Assembly: GCA_003506895.1 (NCBI GenBank)
Contig: DNXO01000020.1
Coordinates: 21,249-70,845 of the forward strand
DNA: 49,597 bases
Origin: Acetobacteraceae bacterium
Lineage (GTDB): Bacteria; Pseudomonadota; Alphaproteobacteria; Acetobacterales; Acetobacteraceae
Direction of reading: 5' to 3'
The position numbers were made by a program, and so were the translations under genes. The notes beneath the pieces are model-generated. The model saw only the letters and a program-made list of their open reading frames with translations. It searched no databases and was not told the origin of the DNA. Numbering within the stretch: the stretch's first letter is position 1; each line of letters opens with the position of its first letter. Below, piece after piece: positions 16,702-25,783 of this stretch.

Positions 16702-17973
16702 CTACACCCGCCCCACGCGCGGCAGCATCGCCCAAAGCTGTACCCCGCGAGGACGCAACGGCTGCAATGGCGAGGCGACCTCGGCCGCATGGGTCCAGGG
16801 CAGGATCAGGATATCGTTTGGCGGTTGGTCCAACAGTGCTTCAACCGGCACGATCGGGATGTGGCTGCCGGGCAAAAACCGTCCGTGTTTCGCGGGATCC
16901 GGATCGGCGACGCAGTCCACGAGATCGGTGCCGATTCCGCACGCGTTTAGCATCGTGCTGCCGCGTGCCGCCGCGCCAAAGGCCGCGATGCGCCGACCGG
17001 CGCCGCGCCGGATCTGAAGGAATGTGCGAACTTCGTCCCGAGCTTCCGCCACCCTATCTTTGAAGCCGGTGTAAAGGTCGCTCCGCTCAAGTTCCGCGAA
17101 GGTTTCCGCCAGACGGGCTGACTTCAGCCCCGGACGGGCCGCGTGCGGCGCTTCCGCGTGGCAGGCATGTACGCGCAGCGACCCCCCGCGATCCGGCAAA
17201 CGCTCGGCATCGAAAACGCGCAGACCGACAGAGCGGAGTACCCGCTCCAGCACCGGCAGCGAGAGGTAGGCATAGGTGTCGTGCCGGAAGGCGTCGAACT
17301 GTGTCCTCTGCACCAGCGCGAGCAAGTGCGGCACCTGAATTGTCACCACCCCCAGCGGCCGCAGGATCCCGGCGAAACCGGCGGCGAAATCGAACAGGTC
17401 TGGCGCGTGATCCAGCACATAGTTTGCCACCACCAGGTCCGCCCGGCCGTGCCGCACCGCGATCTCCATCGCAATTTCAGTCGTGAACGCGGCGATTTCG
17501 GTCGCAATGCCGTTTTGCGTGGCGATGGAGCCGGCGGTGGCGGCCAACTCGATCCCCAGGACCGGAATGCCGGCGTCCCTGAAGTGGCGCAGCAGATAGC
17601 CGTCATTCGATCCTGCCTCGATCACCAATGACCCCGGACCAAGCCGCAGCCGTTTCATCATCGCCGTCGCGAATTGTCCGGCGCGCGCCACACAGGTCGC
17701 CGAGCGGGATGACAGATACGGTTCAGGCGGGCCGACATCGGACGCCGTCGCAATATCCGAAACCTGAACGAGCAGGCAGTCGTCGCACATCCGCGCGTGC
17801 AGAGGATACGTGGGCGAATCCTCCCCCAACGCGACGGTGCGATTGGACAGCGCCAGGTTGCCCAGGTCCAGCAGGCTGCGATGCAGCCGCGCACCGCAAA
17901 GGCGGCAGGCGGGTTCGGCGGCCCCGGGCGGTCGGGGCCAGAGGGCAGGTGGTTCGGTATGCGCGGTCAGCAT
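16702..17973 (-). CDS. Class I SAM methyltransferase with zinc-binding N-terminus (sugar C-methyltransferase-like)
   Basis: A 423-residue protein with the three-part layout of NDP-hexose C-methyltransferases such as TylC3/NovU. An N-terminal zinc-binding module has cysteine pairs C23/C26 and C63/C66. The central Rossmann SAM domain carries VIEAGSNDGYLL. The C-terminal domain includes AAFGAAARGSTMLNACG and ends in a region that often binds the nucleotide-sugar. Known members methylate C-3 of a dTDP-4-keto-deoxysugar. No dTDP-sugar pathway genes flank it here, so either the substrate differs or the pathway lies elsewhere, perhaps with the exopolysaccharide genes at the left end. It is followed by the M20 peptidase gene. 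Confidence 0.88.
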   Translation of the reverse strand: MLTAHTEPPALWPRPPGAAEPACRLCGARLHRSLLDLGNLALSNRTVALGEDSPTYPLHARMCDDCLLVQVSDIATASDVGPPEPYLSSRSATCVARAGQFATAMMKRLRLGPGSLVIEAGSNDGYLLRHFRDAGIPVLGIELAATAGSIATQNGIATEIAAFTTEIAMEIAVRHGRADLVVANYVLDHAPDLFDFAAGFAGILRPLGVVTIQVPHLLALVQRTQFDAFRHDTYAYLSLPVLERVLRSVGLRVFDAERLPDRGGSLRVHACHAEAPHAARPGLKSARLAETFAELERSDLYTGFKDRVAEARDEVRTFLQIRRGAGRRIAAFGAAARGSTMLNACGIGTDLVDCVADPDPAKHGRFLPGSHIPIVPVEALLDQPPNDILILPWTHAAEVASPLQPLRPRGVQLWAMLPRVGRV

Positions 17974-18108
17974 CGCGCACTCGGTTGGTCGGACACGGAT
18001 CGGCCTCTCCCAAAGCAGGGCAAGCCAGGGAATGGTCGTTGGCCATCGGACCTGACGCAGTCACGGTTTCGCGGGGAGATTACCGGCGGATTGGTTAATG
18101 AAAGGTTT

Positions 18109-19074
18109 TCAAACCGAAGAAATTTTTGCCGGAAGCCAAATGATCCCGTGATGCGCGAGGGCCGGGGCGATCAGTGCGTTGGGTTGGGTAGAGGCCATCG
18201 CCATCGCGGTCTCCGGCTCCGCCAGGCCCCAGGCGATGACGTTGCGCACGGCCTGATCCAGCGTCAGGGCGGAGCCGGCCAGCCTCGTGCTGTGCGGGAC
18301 CCGGACGGAGCCGTCGGCGGTGTGCTCGATCGTCATGCCGGCAAACGGATAGAGACCGGGCGGCGCGGCTGCCGCGGCGGTTGCGTCGGTCACCAGAATC
18401 GATCGGGCAGGGGTTTTCGCTCGGATCAGCACCTTCAACGCCTCGGGGGGGAGGTGGATGCCGTCGGCGATAAAGCTGGCACTCAGGCCGTCGGCGGCGA
18501 GCTGCGCCATCAGCGGGTTGAGGAATTTGGGCTGCGGCTGCGGCAGCGCGTTGCCCAGATGGGTGCTTAGAGTGACCCCGGCCGCAACCGCCGCGTTCGT
18601 GGCGGCGTGATCCGCGGCGGTATGGCCCATGGCGACCACCATCCCCCTCGCCCTGGCGTGGGCGATCAGCGCCGGCGCGTTTTCCCGTTCGGGGGCGACG
18701 GTCAGCAGCAGGACGGGACGGCGAAGGTTTCCGATGATGCGGTCCAGCATTGGCGGATCAGGCGGGACCATCGCCGCTGGCGGATGGCAGCCCGCATAGC
18801 CCTGCGCGGGGTTGAGAAACGGACCCTCGAGATGGAAGCCAGGCACCATGGTTGGACCGAGGCGGCTGGCGCTGACGGCGCGGTCAAGGGCCTGGAGGCG
18901 GGCGGTCAGCGTGGCCTCGTCCGCGGTGATCAGCGTGGGCAGGCAGGTGGTGACGCCGGCCTTGCGCATCGTCGCCAAAGCATGGTCGAGCGCGCCGGCG
19001 GTCAGCGCGACATCGTTGAAGTCGATACCGGCGTAGCCGTTGACCTGGAGGTCTGTCAGGCCGTGGATGTCCAT
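18109..19074 (-). CDS. N-acetylglucosamine-6-phosphate deacetylase-like amidohydrolase (short form)
   Basis: A 321-residue amidohydrolase clearly related to NagA. It has DLQVNGYAGIDFN, the metal-ligand Glu in GFHLEGPFLNPAQGYAGCHPP, His ligands in AMGHTAADH and LSTHLGNAL, the SFIADGIHLPP segment and the catalytic Asp in ILVTDATAA. NagA removes acetate from GlcNAc-6-phosphate. This protein starts directly at the DLQVNG strand, so the small N-terminal beta-sandwich domain of canonical NagA (about 380 residues) is missing. I use the ATG at 19074; a further ATG about 31 codons upstream is possible but gives an Arg-rich leader. It is transcribed divergently from the FadD-like ligase gene. No nagB or GlcNAc transporter is nearby. 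Confidence 0.85.
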   Translation of the reverse strand: MDIHGLTDLQVNGYAGIDFNDVALTAGALDHALATMRKAGVTTCLPTLITADEATLTARLQALDRAVSASRLGPTMVPGFHLEGPFLNPAQGYAGCHPPAAMVPPDPPMLDRIIGNLRRPVLLLTVAPERENAPALIAHARARGMVVAMGHTAADHAATNAAVAAGVTLSTHLGNALPQPQPKFLNPLMAQLAADGLSASFIADGIHLPPEALKVLIRAKTPARSILVTDATAAAAAPPGLYPFAGMTIEHTADGSVRVPHSTRLAGSALTLDQAVRNVIAWGLAEPETAMAMASTQPNALIAPALAHHGIIWLPAKISSV

Positions 19075-19206
19075 GCGGCTGGTGTGGGCAAAGGAGGCCC
19101 GAGGAGTCAAGCCGCGGAGCGTCCGAACGGCTCGCGGCAGGTTGTAAGCGACACGGTCAGCACGCATTATGCTACCCAAATAACCACGACCCCAGGGAGC
19201 AGACAC

Positions 19207-20898
19207 ATGACCGATCCAGCGCCGAGCTATGGGCATGGCGCCTCCGACCAGCCGCTTATCGGGGACACGATCGGAATACATTTCGACCGGACGGTCGCTC
19301 GCTTTGGTCACCGACCGGGTTTGATCGTCCGCCAGCAGGGGATCAACTGGACCTGGGCGGAACTCGCCGAACGGGTGGAGGCGTTCGCCGCCGGGCTTGT
19401 CGGATTGGGACTGCAACCGGGCGAGCGCATCGGCATCTGGTCGCCGAACAATGCCGAATGGGTCATCACCCAGTTCGCTACCGCGAAGGCGGGGCTGATC
19501 CTGGTCAATATAAACCCCGCTTACCGGCTGTCGGAGGTCGAATACGCCCTTAACAAGGTCGGCTGCAAAGCGTTGATCACGGCCACACGGTTCAAGACCA
19601 GCGACTACATTGGCATGATCAACACGTTGGCGCCGGAACTGGCCACCTCTCACCCCGGCGATTTGCATGCCCAACGCCTGCCGACACTGCGGTCCGTCAT
19701 CCAGATCGGCGGTGATGATCCGGGCGCGTTCGCGTTCGAGAAGGTTGCCCATCATGGGCGCGACATTGACCGTCAGCGGCTGAAGGAACTCGCCCCGCTG
19801 TTGCAGTTCGACGACCCGATCAACATCCAGTTCACCTCCGGCACCACCGGCCTGCCGAAGGGTGCGACCCTGACGCACCATAACATTCTCAACAACGGGT
19901 TCTTCATCGGCGAGACGATGCACTACACCGAACAGGATTCGGTCTGCATTCCGGTGCCGATGTATCATTGCTTCGGCATGGTGATCGGCGTGCTGGCCTG
20001 CATGACCCATGGCGCGGCGATCGTGTTCCCGGGCGAGGGCTTCGATCCGCTGGCCACCTTGCAGACGGTGGCTGAGTACCGCTGCACCTCGCTGTATGGT
20101 GTGCCGACGATGTTCATCGCCGAACTCGATCATCCGGACTTCGCGTCGTTCGACCTGACCAGCCTGCGAACCGGGATGATGGCCGGCTCACCTTGCCCGG
20201 TGGAAGTCATGCGCCGCTGTATCCGTGACATGCACCTGACGGAAATGACCATCGGCTACGGCATGACCGAGACCAGCCCGGTCAGCACGCAAACCCGGAT
20301 TGGCGACTCGCTGGAGAAACAAACCGCCACTGTCGGCCGGCCGCATCCGCATGTGGAGATCAAGATCGTTGATACCGACGGCCGGATTGTCCCCCGTGGC
20401 GTTACCGGCGAACTGTGTACCCGAGCGTACTCGGTCATGCTGGGGTATTGGGAGGATGCGGAGAAAACCGCCGAGGCGATCGACCGAGCCGGCTGGATGC
20501 ATACCGGCGACCTGGCGACAATGGATGCCGACGGCTACTGCGCGATTGTCGGGCGCATCAAGGATCTGGTGATCCGTGGCGGCGAGAACATCTATCCGCG
20601 CGAGATCGAGGAATTCCTGTACCGTCATCCGGCGATCCTGGATGTCCAGGTGTTCGGCGTTCCCGACAAGCGTTTCGGCGAAGAACTGTGTGCCTGGGTC
20701 AAACTGCGCGCCGGAACGACGTTGACCGAGGACGATATCAAGGCGTTTTGCAAGGACCAGATCGCGCACTACAAGGTGCCGCGCTATGTTCGGTTCGTGG
20801 AGGAATTTCCAATGACCGTAACCGGCAAAATGCAGAAATACCTGATGCGCCAGACCATGGCGGAAGAACTGGGTTCGCCCTCCGCGGCTTCCATTTAA
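19207..20898 (+). CDS. Acyl-CoA synthetase (FadD-like AMP-binding enzyme)
   Basis: A 563-residue ANL-superfamily ligase that activates a fatty or other carboxylic acid to its CoA thioester through an acyl-adenylate. The P-loop motif is FTSGTTGLPKGATLTHHN. Further motifs are GYGMTETSPVSTQTR (A5), GWMHTGDLATMDADGYCAIVGRIKD (A7/A8 hinge), GGENIYPREIEEFLY, and the catalytic Lys in MTVTGKMQKYLMRQ. It most resembles medium/long-chain fatty-acid-CoA ligases (AcsA/FadD group). AGGGAGC precedes the ATG. The next gene, an FAH-family hydrolase, starts 13 bases downstream, so the two form an operon, which may point to a ring-fission or keto-acid substrate instead of a plain fatty acid. Confidence 0.92.
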   Translation: MTDPAPSYGHGASDQPLIGDTIGIHFDRTVARFGHRPGLIVRQQGINWTWAELAERVEAFAAGLVGLGLQPGERIGIWSPNNAEWVITQFATAKAGLILVNINPAYRLSEVEYALNKVGCKALITATRFKTSDYIGMINTLAPELATSHPGDLHAQRLPTLRSVIQIGGDDPGAFAFEKVAHHGRDIDRQRLKELAPLLQFDDPINIQFTSGTTGLPKGATLTHHNILNNGFFIGETMHYTEQDSVCIPVPMYHCFGMVIGVLACMTHGAAIVFPGEGFDPLATLQTVAEYRCTSLYGVPTMFIAELDHPDFASFDLTSLRTGMMAGSPCPVEVMRRCIRDMHLTEMTIGYGMTETSPVSTQTRIGDSLEKQTATVGRPHPHVEIKIVDTDGRIVPRGVTGELCTRAYSVMLGYWEDAEKTAEAIDRAGWMHTGDLATMDADGYCAIVGRIKDLVIRGGENIYPREIEEFLYRHPAILDVQVFGVPDKRFGEELCAWVKLRAGTTLTEDDIKAFCKDQIAHYKVPRYVRFVEEFPMTVTGKMQKYLMRQTMAEELGSPSAASI

Positions 20899-20911
20899 GA
20901 GGAGACAATAC

Positions 20912-21697
20912 ATGCGTTGGGCTCGCTTCGAACACGACGGCCAGCCGTCCTTCGCGGTCGTCGAGGGTGACACCATCATTCCGGTGAAAGGCTCGCCGTT
21001 CGCTGCGTGGGAGCGTACGGGTGACAAGTTGAAACTGGCCGAGGTGAAGCTGCTGGTTCCGGTGGTTCCACCAACCTTCTATGCGGCCGGGATGAACTAC
21101 CCCGAACATGTGCGCGAGGTTGCCGAAAAGGTTGGGCAAACCCCGAACCTTCCGACGCAGGCCGACATCGGCTATCGCGCCAACAACGCCCTGATCGCGC
21201 AGGGTGAAACGATCGTCATCCCGGCCGATGCGACGGATCAGGTTCAGTATGAAGGAGAGTTGGTCGTCGTCATCGGCCGGAAATGCAAGCACCTGACACG
21301 GGAAAACGCATTGTCAGCGGTCATGGGCTACACCATCGGCAACGACGTCAGCGAGCGTACGTGGCAGAAGTCCGATCGCACGATGTGGCGCTCGAAGAAC
21401 ACCGACACGTTCAAGCCGATGGGCCCCTGGATTGAAACCGACGTGAAACTCGAAGACCTGGTCACCAAAATTCGGCTGAATGGGGAACAGCTTATCGAAT
21501 TCCCGACCAACCACATGATCTTCGGCGTTGTCGATTTCCTGGTGAACATGACGACCTGCCTGACGCTCTACCCGGGCGACGTGATCTGGATGGGCACCGA
21601 AGGCGCCACGGCCAACATGAGGCATGGTGACCGGATCGAGGTCGAAATCAGCGGCATCGGGACGCTCAGCAATCCGGTGGTGCGGGAAGGGATGTAG
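20912..21697 (+). CDS. Fumarylacetoacetate hydrolase (FAH) family protein
   Basis: A 261-residue member of the FAH superfamily, metal-dependent enzymes that hydrolyse, decarboxylate or isomerise 2-oxo acids from aromatic degradation. The core has AAGMNYPEHVREV, the metal-binding Glu pair in YEGELVVVIG, the conserved TIGNDVSERTWQK and KPMGPWIETD segments, and a C-terminal LYPGDVIWMGTE. The first about 50 residues form the small N-terminal domain. GAGGAGAC lies at good distance from the ATG. It follows the FadD-like ligase by 13 bases. The exact reaction (hydrolase, isomerase or oxaloacetate decarboxylase) cannot be read from sequence. Confidence 0.9.
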   Translation: MRWARFEHDGQPSFAVVEGDTIIPVKGSPFAAWERTGDKLKLAEVKLLVPVVPPTFYAAGMNYPEHVREVAEKVGQTPNLPTQADIGYRANNALIAQGETIVIPADATDQVQYEGELVVVIGRKCKHLTRENALSAVMGYTIGNDVSERTWQKSDRTMWRSKNTDTFKPMGPWIETDVKLEDLVTKIRLNGEQLIEFPTNHMIFGVVDFLVNMTTCLTLYPGDVIWMGTEGATANMRHGDRIEVEISGIGTLSNPVVREGM

Positions 21698-21698
21698 G

Positions 21699-21716
21699 GC
21701 CGCCATACGCGGCGGC
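21699..21716. terminator. Possible hairpin between convergent genes
   Basis: Six-base perfect arms (21699-21704 and 21711-21716, GCCGCC/GGCGGC) lie between the stops of the FAH gene and the convergent reductase gene. No T-run follows on either strand, so termination is only possible, not shown. Confidence 0.3.
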
Positions 21717-21726
21717 GCGAAGCGGA

Positions 21727-22806
21727 TCAGGGAGGCGGCAGCAGCCGCTTCCGCTGGAACAGCTTGAACCACTTCCGGAACATCACTTCCGTATCCATGA
21801 CTTCATGGAACCCGGCCTGCGCGATCTTCACTGTTGAAACGAGCGCTGGCGGGCCGGGTTCGGTGTGCCCATACCGCATCTGGTAGTCGGCATATTCCAG
21901 CGAGAGCCCGACGAACTCGGGCAGGGCAGGCGACACCAGCCCGTACCGTTGCCTCACACGGTCCCAATCCGCGCGTCCCAACGACTGCAACAGAAATGGC
22001 TCATCTGGTCCCGCGCGCATTCCCACAGCCTCGGCAATCGCCGGCCATACGTTTGGCCATGTGAATACGTCGCCGTTGGTGACATTGAATGTCTCGTTTC
22101 GCGCTGCCGGCGTTTCGCCCGCCCACGCGATGGCCCGTGCCAGCAGATCGGCATCCACCGCCTGGCTTACCCGCTCCGCACCGCCGGGATATGGCAGGAT
22201 CGGACCCCGCTCGCGCATCACGGCGGCATGGGCACCCAGCGCGGGGATCAGGTTCATCGCCCCGCCGATCGCCTCACCCACGATCAGCACCGGGCGCAGG
22301 ATGGTGAACGACCAATCCCGCCCCGCCTGAGCCCCGCGCAGGTAATCCTCTTGCACCCAATAGAAGTTCGGCTGTTCCCTCATCTCTGAGCGGCCTTCGC
22401 GGGCGGGGACCGACAACGGCCGGACATGGACGCCATAGGCCTTGGTGCCCTGTAGCAGCGTCACATGCCGCAGCCCCGAAGCGGCCCGGATCAGCGGCCC
22501 CAGCAGGTTCCGCAGCATAAGGTCGTTGGTGACGATCTGCTGGTCGTTCCGCCAACCCTCCACCAATCCCGGCAATTCAAATAAGGCGGCATACACCAGA
22601 TGCGTGACGTCACGCAGAGGCTCGGCGGCCGCGGCGCACGCGGCGGCGTCCGTCAGGTCCAGCGCCAGATGTCGTCCGGTGAAGCCAGGCGGCATGCGGC
22701 GGGAGACGGCAATGACGTCCACGTCAGGTACCTGGGTAAAGTGCTTCAACGCGGCGAATCCGACCAGACCCGTCGCTCCAGCCACCAGCACCGTCTTGCG
22801 ACCCAT
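21727..22806 (-). CDS. SDR family oxidoreductase, PRISE-like (progesterone 5-beta-reductase/iridoid synthase-like)
   Basis: A 359-residue atypical short-chain dehydrogenase. The N-terminus VLVAGATGLVGFAALKHF is the NADPH-binding motif. The PRISE catalytic residues are present: Lys122 in LLQGTKAYGVH and Tyr149 in NFYWVQEDYL, with the family's F-Y-W-x-Q-E-D signature. PRISE enzymes reduce the C=C bond of enones. Later IVGEAIGGAMNLIPALG and FNVTNGDVFTWPNVW match the usual substrate domain. It converges on the ligase-FAH operon. Bacterial members of this family are mostly uncharacterised, so the physiological enone substrate is unknown. Confidence 0.85.
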   Translation of the reverse strand: MGRKTVLVAGATGLVGFAALKHFTQVPDVDVIAVSRRMPPGFTGRHLALDLTDAAACAAAAEPLRDVTHLVYAALFELPGLVEGWRNDQQIVTNDLMLRNLLGPLIRAASGLRHVTLLQGTKAYGVHVRPLSVPAREGRSEMREQPNFYWVQEDYLRGAQAGRDWSFTILRPVLIVGEAIGGAMNLIPALGAHAAVMRERGPILPYPGGAERVSQAVDADLLARAIAWAGETPAARNETFNVTNGDVFTWPNVWPAIAEAVGMRAGPDEPFLLQSLGRADWDRVRQRYGLVSPALPEFVGLSLEYADYQMRYGHTEPGPPALVSTVKIAQAGFHEVMDTEVMFRKWFKLFQRKRLLPPP

Positions 22807-23279
22807 CGACGTCCTCCTCCTGTAAACAAGATATCACCGCTTGCGCCGCGATGACCAATCGGTTGCAGGGGCGTTGCCAACTCTGCGTGATGGCAACGAA
22901 TGTGGGCTGGAGCCGTCTTGCTATACCAACGGCCCACAGGGCCGGCTGGCATTCATACTGTCTATACGACAGCTTCGGTTTGAAGATGGTTCCGAGGGAA
23001 CGAACCCCACGATCGCCCACCTGTTGGTCGGAAGGCCGAGCGGGCCACCGTTCGAAGCTGACGGAACGGTCCGGCATTTCGATTGTGGCGAAGATCGTCG
23101 AGCGCGCTCAAGGGAACGCTCCCCTTTTCCCAAGCAAGTCCGGTAGCTGACCCTGGGCGCTCGGCGTTATTCCCCGGAGAGGCCGACGGCGACCGGCCTC
23201 TCCCAAGTGTAGATGCTCCCGCTTTGGGGTGCACGGAGGTGGCCCCGGCGCTGGGATTGCTGACGGCTCTGGACACCCT
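22807..23279. other. Intergenic region, nothing recognised
   Basis: About 470 bases between the start of the PRISE-like reductase gene and the stop of the MaoC-like gene. No frame has a plausible start and composition. A short perfect palindrome with six-base arms lies at 22930-22944 but lacks a T-run. The promoter for the reductase must lie near its left end. Confidence 0.5.
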
Positions 23280-24155
23280 TCATGTCAAGACTGCCAAAGC
23301 GTGGCCAAGCGCCACCTCGGCCGCGGCGTTGCGCACGGCGAAGGCGATCGTGCCGTCGGCGGCCGGCGGCGTGTTCTCCAGGATGACCGGTGCGCCGGGG
23401 ACCACCATGCGTGTAAACCGCGTACCGGCGCGACGTAGCGGATAGGGCTCGTCAGGGCGGTGACGCTGCACCAACCGCTGCAGCGCCATCGCCCAGGTGC
23501 AAGTTCCATGTAGAATGATGTCGGGGAGCCCCGACGCCAGAGCGCAAGCGCGTTCGGTGTGGATCGGGTTCCAGATGCGCGCGCACTCGGTGTAGACGTG
23601 CGGCTGCCGGCGCGGGATGTCGATCGCCTCGCGCTGCATTGTCCCGGCTGGCACGCCGAGTTCGGGGCGCAGCGCCGGCAGTGGGGCGCGGCATTCTCCG
23701 GGCCCGTCCAGCGGTGTGTCGCGATACAGCGCGCCGAACCAACTCTCCGCAACCGGCGCACCCGTGGCCGCATCGACCGTGACGATATGCGTCGTTACCA
23801 AGGCACCGGCTCGGGTCGGTAGCGTAGCGATGATGCGCCCGGAGACGGTGACAACGTCGCCTGGACGGATCGCGCGGTGAAACAGCGAATCCTGAACGCC
23901 ATGCACCAGCCCATCGAAGGCGGTGGCTTCGTCGCGGCCGACCGCCGAGAGGTAGGCCGCGGACATTAGCACTGGCCACTCTAACGCGACGACGAACGAC
24001 GGCGGCGCAACCACGCCATCTGGCCGCGCATCATCGAGGTACAGCGGAGCATCCGCACCGATTCCGGCCGCGAACGCCATGGTCGCGCGCGCATCGATCG
24101 TGACGGTGCGGTGCCCAAGATCGGCGCCGGTGGCGTTGGCCCGAATTGGTTTCAT
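23280..24155 (-). CDS. MaoC-like / FAS1-type dehydratase (double hotdog)
   Basis: A 291-residue protein with two hotdog folds, typical of MaoC-family hydratases that add water to enoyl-CoA thioesters. The N-terminal half resembles the FAS1-like dehydratase domain (FAAGIGADAPLYLDD, PPSFVVALEWP). The C-terminal half holds the hydratase signature ARIWNPIHTERACALASG followed by DIILHGTCTWAMALQ, where Asn and His take the place of the usual Asp/His pair. It overlaps the upstream ligase gene by 4 bases (ATGA), so translation is coupled. It is the last gene of the SBP-TetR-ligase-MaoC unit and probably acts on the CoA ester made by that ligase. Confidence 0.85.
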   Translation of the reverse strand: MKPIRANATGADLGHRTVTIDARATMAFAAGIGADAPLYLDDARPDGVVAPPSFVVALEWPVLMSAAYLSAVGRDEATAFDGLVHGVQDSLFHRAIRPGDVVTVSGRIIATLPTRAGALVTTHIVTVDAATGAPVAESWFGALYRDTPLDGPGECRAPLPALRPELGVPAGTMQREAIDIPRRQPHVYTECARIWNPIHTERACALASGLPDIILHGTCTWAMALQRLVQRHRPDEPYPLRRAGTRFTRMVVPGAPVILENTPPAADGTIAFAVRNAAAEVALGHALAVLT

Positions 24156-25783
24156 TCGCCCAGCCTCTCGCGCTTCAGGCGCAGCCCGACGGACTCCCGA
24201 TCCCAGGTCTGCTCCGTCACCCCTTCAGTCCGCAAGGCGTGCTTCTCCACTTTCGATGTCGGCGTCTTCGGCAATGCAGGCACGACGCGCAGGTAGCGTG
24301 GCACCATGAAGTGCGGCAGTCGGCCGGAGAGAAAGGCGATCAACTCCACCGGGTCGATCTCCTTGCCGGGTCTCGGCACGACGACGGCGAGCACGTCCTC
24401 CTCGCCAAACGCGCTGGGAACACCCACCGCGGCAGCTTCCAGCACGGCCGGGTGGGCGAGGATCTCCGCCTCCACCTCAAAGGAGGAAATGTTCTCGCCG
24501 CGGCGGCGGATGGCGTCCTTGACGCGGTCGACGAAGAAGAAGTTGCCCTCCGCGTCGCGCCGGAACGCATCGCCGGTATGGAACCAGCCATTGCGCCAGG
24601 CGCGCGCCGTTGCCTCGGCATTGTGGTGATAGCCGTGCGACATGGTCCAGGGCGTGTCGGTCCGAACCACGAGTTCGCCGACCATGCCGTCACCCAGTTC
24701 GCAGTCGTTCTCGTCCACGATACGGCCATCGACCCCCGCTCGTAGCCGCCCGCAGGTGCCGCGCAGCGTAGGGTTTGGGTCGGAGATGATCGGTGCGGAA
24801 ATCTCACTCATGTTGAACAGCGTGACAACTTCGAAGCCGAAGCGCCGCGACATTGCCGGTGCGTCCTCGCCCAGCGGGATGACCATGATGCGCCGCAGAT
24901 TGTGCGCGCGGTCCGCCGGGCCGGGCGGCGTGCGCACCAGAAAGCCGGCCATGGCGCCGAGCAGCAGGCACTGCGTCGCCGCGAGCCGACGGCAGACATC
25001 GAAGAACGTCGCCGTCTCGAATGGACCCATCACGGCGATCGAGGCGCCACGGGCCAACGCACCGGTGACGAACAGCGTCCCGCCGACGTGGAAAAGCGGC
25101 AGGTTGATCAGATAGCGGTCATCCGGCGTCACCCCTTCGGTGCAGTGCCAGCCCATGGCATGCAGATGCAGGTAGCTCGACAGCACGCCCTTGGAGGGCC
25201 CTGTCGTGCCGGACGTGAAGCAGATCGACTGCAGATCCCACGGCTGCAGCGCCGGCACCACCACGCTGCCGGGATCGCCATCCAGCGCTGTGAACGGCAG
25301 TAGCGTGATCCCACGCCGCGCGACGCGGGCGGCCTCGGCGGCGGCCTTTACGGGTGAAGTGAATATTACGGCTAGCGCGCCCGAACAGTCGTCCTCCAGC
25401 AGGCGCTCCAGCAGGTCCTCGTGGCAGATCGCGACGCGCGCGTCGGAATTGCCGACAACATGGGCCAGCAGTCTGCCGCGGTAGGCGGTGTTGATCGCCA
25501 CCGATACTGCCCCGAGATGGTTCGTGCCGAACCAGGCCGCAAGGGCTCGCCGGCCGTTGGGCAGCCAGATCAGCACTGTGTCGCCTTGCTTCACCCCGAT
25601 AGCCGCGAGTCCCGCGGCGACCCGAAGCGCCTCGGCTCGTGTTTCGGCGTAGCTCCAGGTCACGCCATCGTCGAACACGGCAAAGACCCGATCCGGCCTG
25701 GCCGCGGCGTGGCGCTCAAGGATGTGTGGCAGCACGCAGGCCTCGGTCGGCGGCATGCGAGGATCGAGCCGTTGCGGGTTCAT
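24152..25783 (-). CDS. AMP-binding acyl-CoA ligase, CaiC-like
   Basis: A 543-residue ANL ligase most like crotonobetaine/carnitine-CoA ligase (CaiC) and similar enzymes for small polar or aromatic acids. The P-loop motif is ICFTSGTTGPSKGVLSSYLH. Others are FNMSEISAPI (A5), GWFHTGDAFRRDAEGNFFFV (A7), DRVKDAIRRRGENISSFEVE (A8), and the catalytic Lys in LPKTPTSKVEKHALR. It overlaps the upstream tetR by 4 bases and the downstream MaoC-like gene by 4 bases. These overlaps mark a tight operon in which this enzyme activates the acid brought in by the operon's own binding protein, under control of its own TetR. The substrate is not deducible. Confidence 0.9.
   Translation of the reverse strand: MNPQRLDPRMPPTEACVLPHILERHAAARPDRVFAVFDDGVTWSYAETRAEALRVAAGLAAIGVKQGDTVLIWLPNGRRALAAWFGTNHLGAVSVAINTAYRGRLLAHVVGNSDARVAICHEDLLERLLEDDCSGALAVIFTSPVKAAAEAARVARRGITLLPFTALDGDPGSVVVPALQPWDLQSICFTSGTTGPSKGVLSSYLHLHAMGWHCTEGVTPDDRYLINLPLFHVGGTLFVTGALARGASIAVMGPFETATFFDVCRRLAATQCLLLGAMAGFLVRTPPGPADRAHNLRRIMVIPLGEDAPAMSRRFGFEVVTLFNMSEISAPIISDPNPTLRGTCGRLRAGVDGRIVDENDCELGDGMVGELVVRTDTPWTMSHGYHHNAEATARAWRNGWFHTGDAFRRDAEGNFFFVDRVKDAIRRRGENISSFEVEAEILAHPAVLEAAAVGVPSAFGEEDVLAVVVPRPGKEIDPVELIAFLSGRLPHFMVPRYLRVVPALPKTPTSKVEKHALRTEGVTEQTWDRESVGLRLKRERLGE

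Noticed and set aside
15071..17017. Long plus-strand open frame (about 650 codons) opposite the M20 peptidase gene
   Set aside because: Arg/His/Gly-rich, no family resemblance, wholly antisense to a complete M20 gene; such frames are common in GC-rich DNA.
19075..20133. Upstream extension of the NagA-like frame
   Set aside because: The extension runs antisense through the FadD-like ligase gene; the family start matches the ATG at 19074.
22930..22944. Perfect palindrome with six-base arms
   Set aside because: No T-run, no nearby gene end on the right strand, and short enough to occur by chance in GC-rich DNA.
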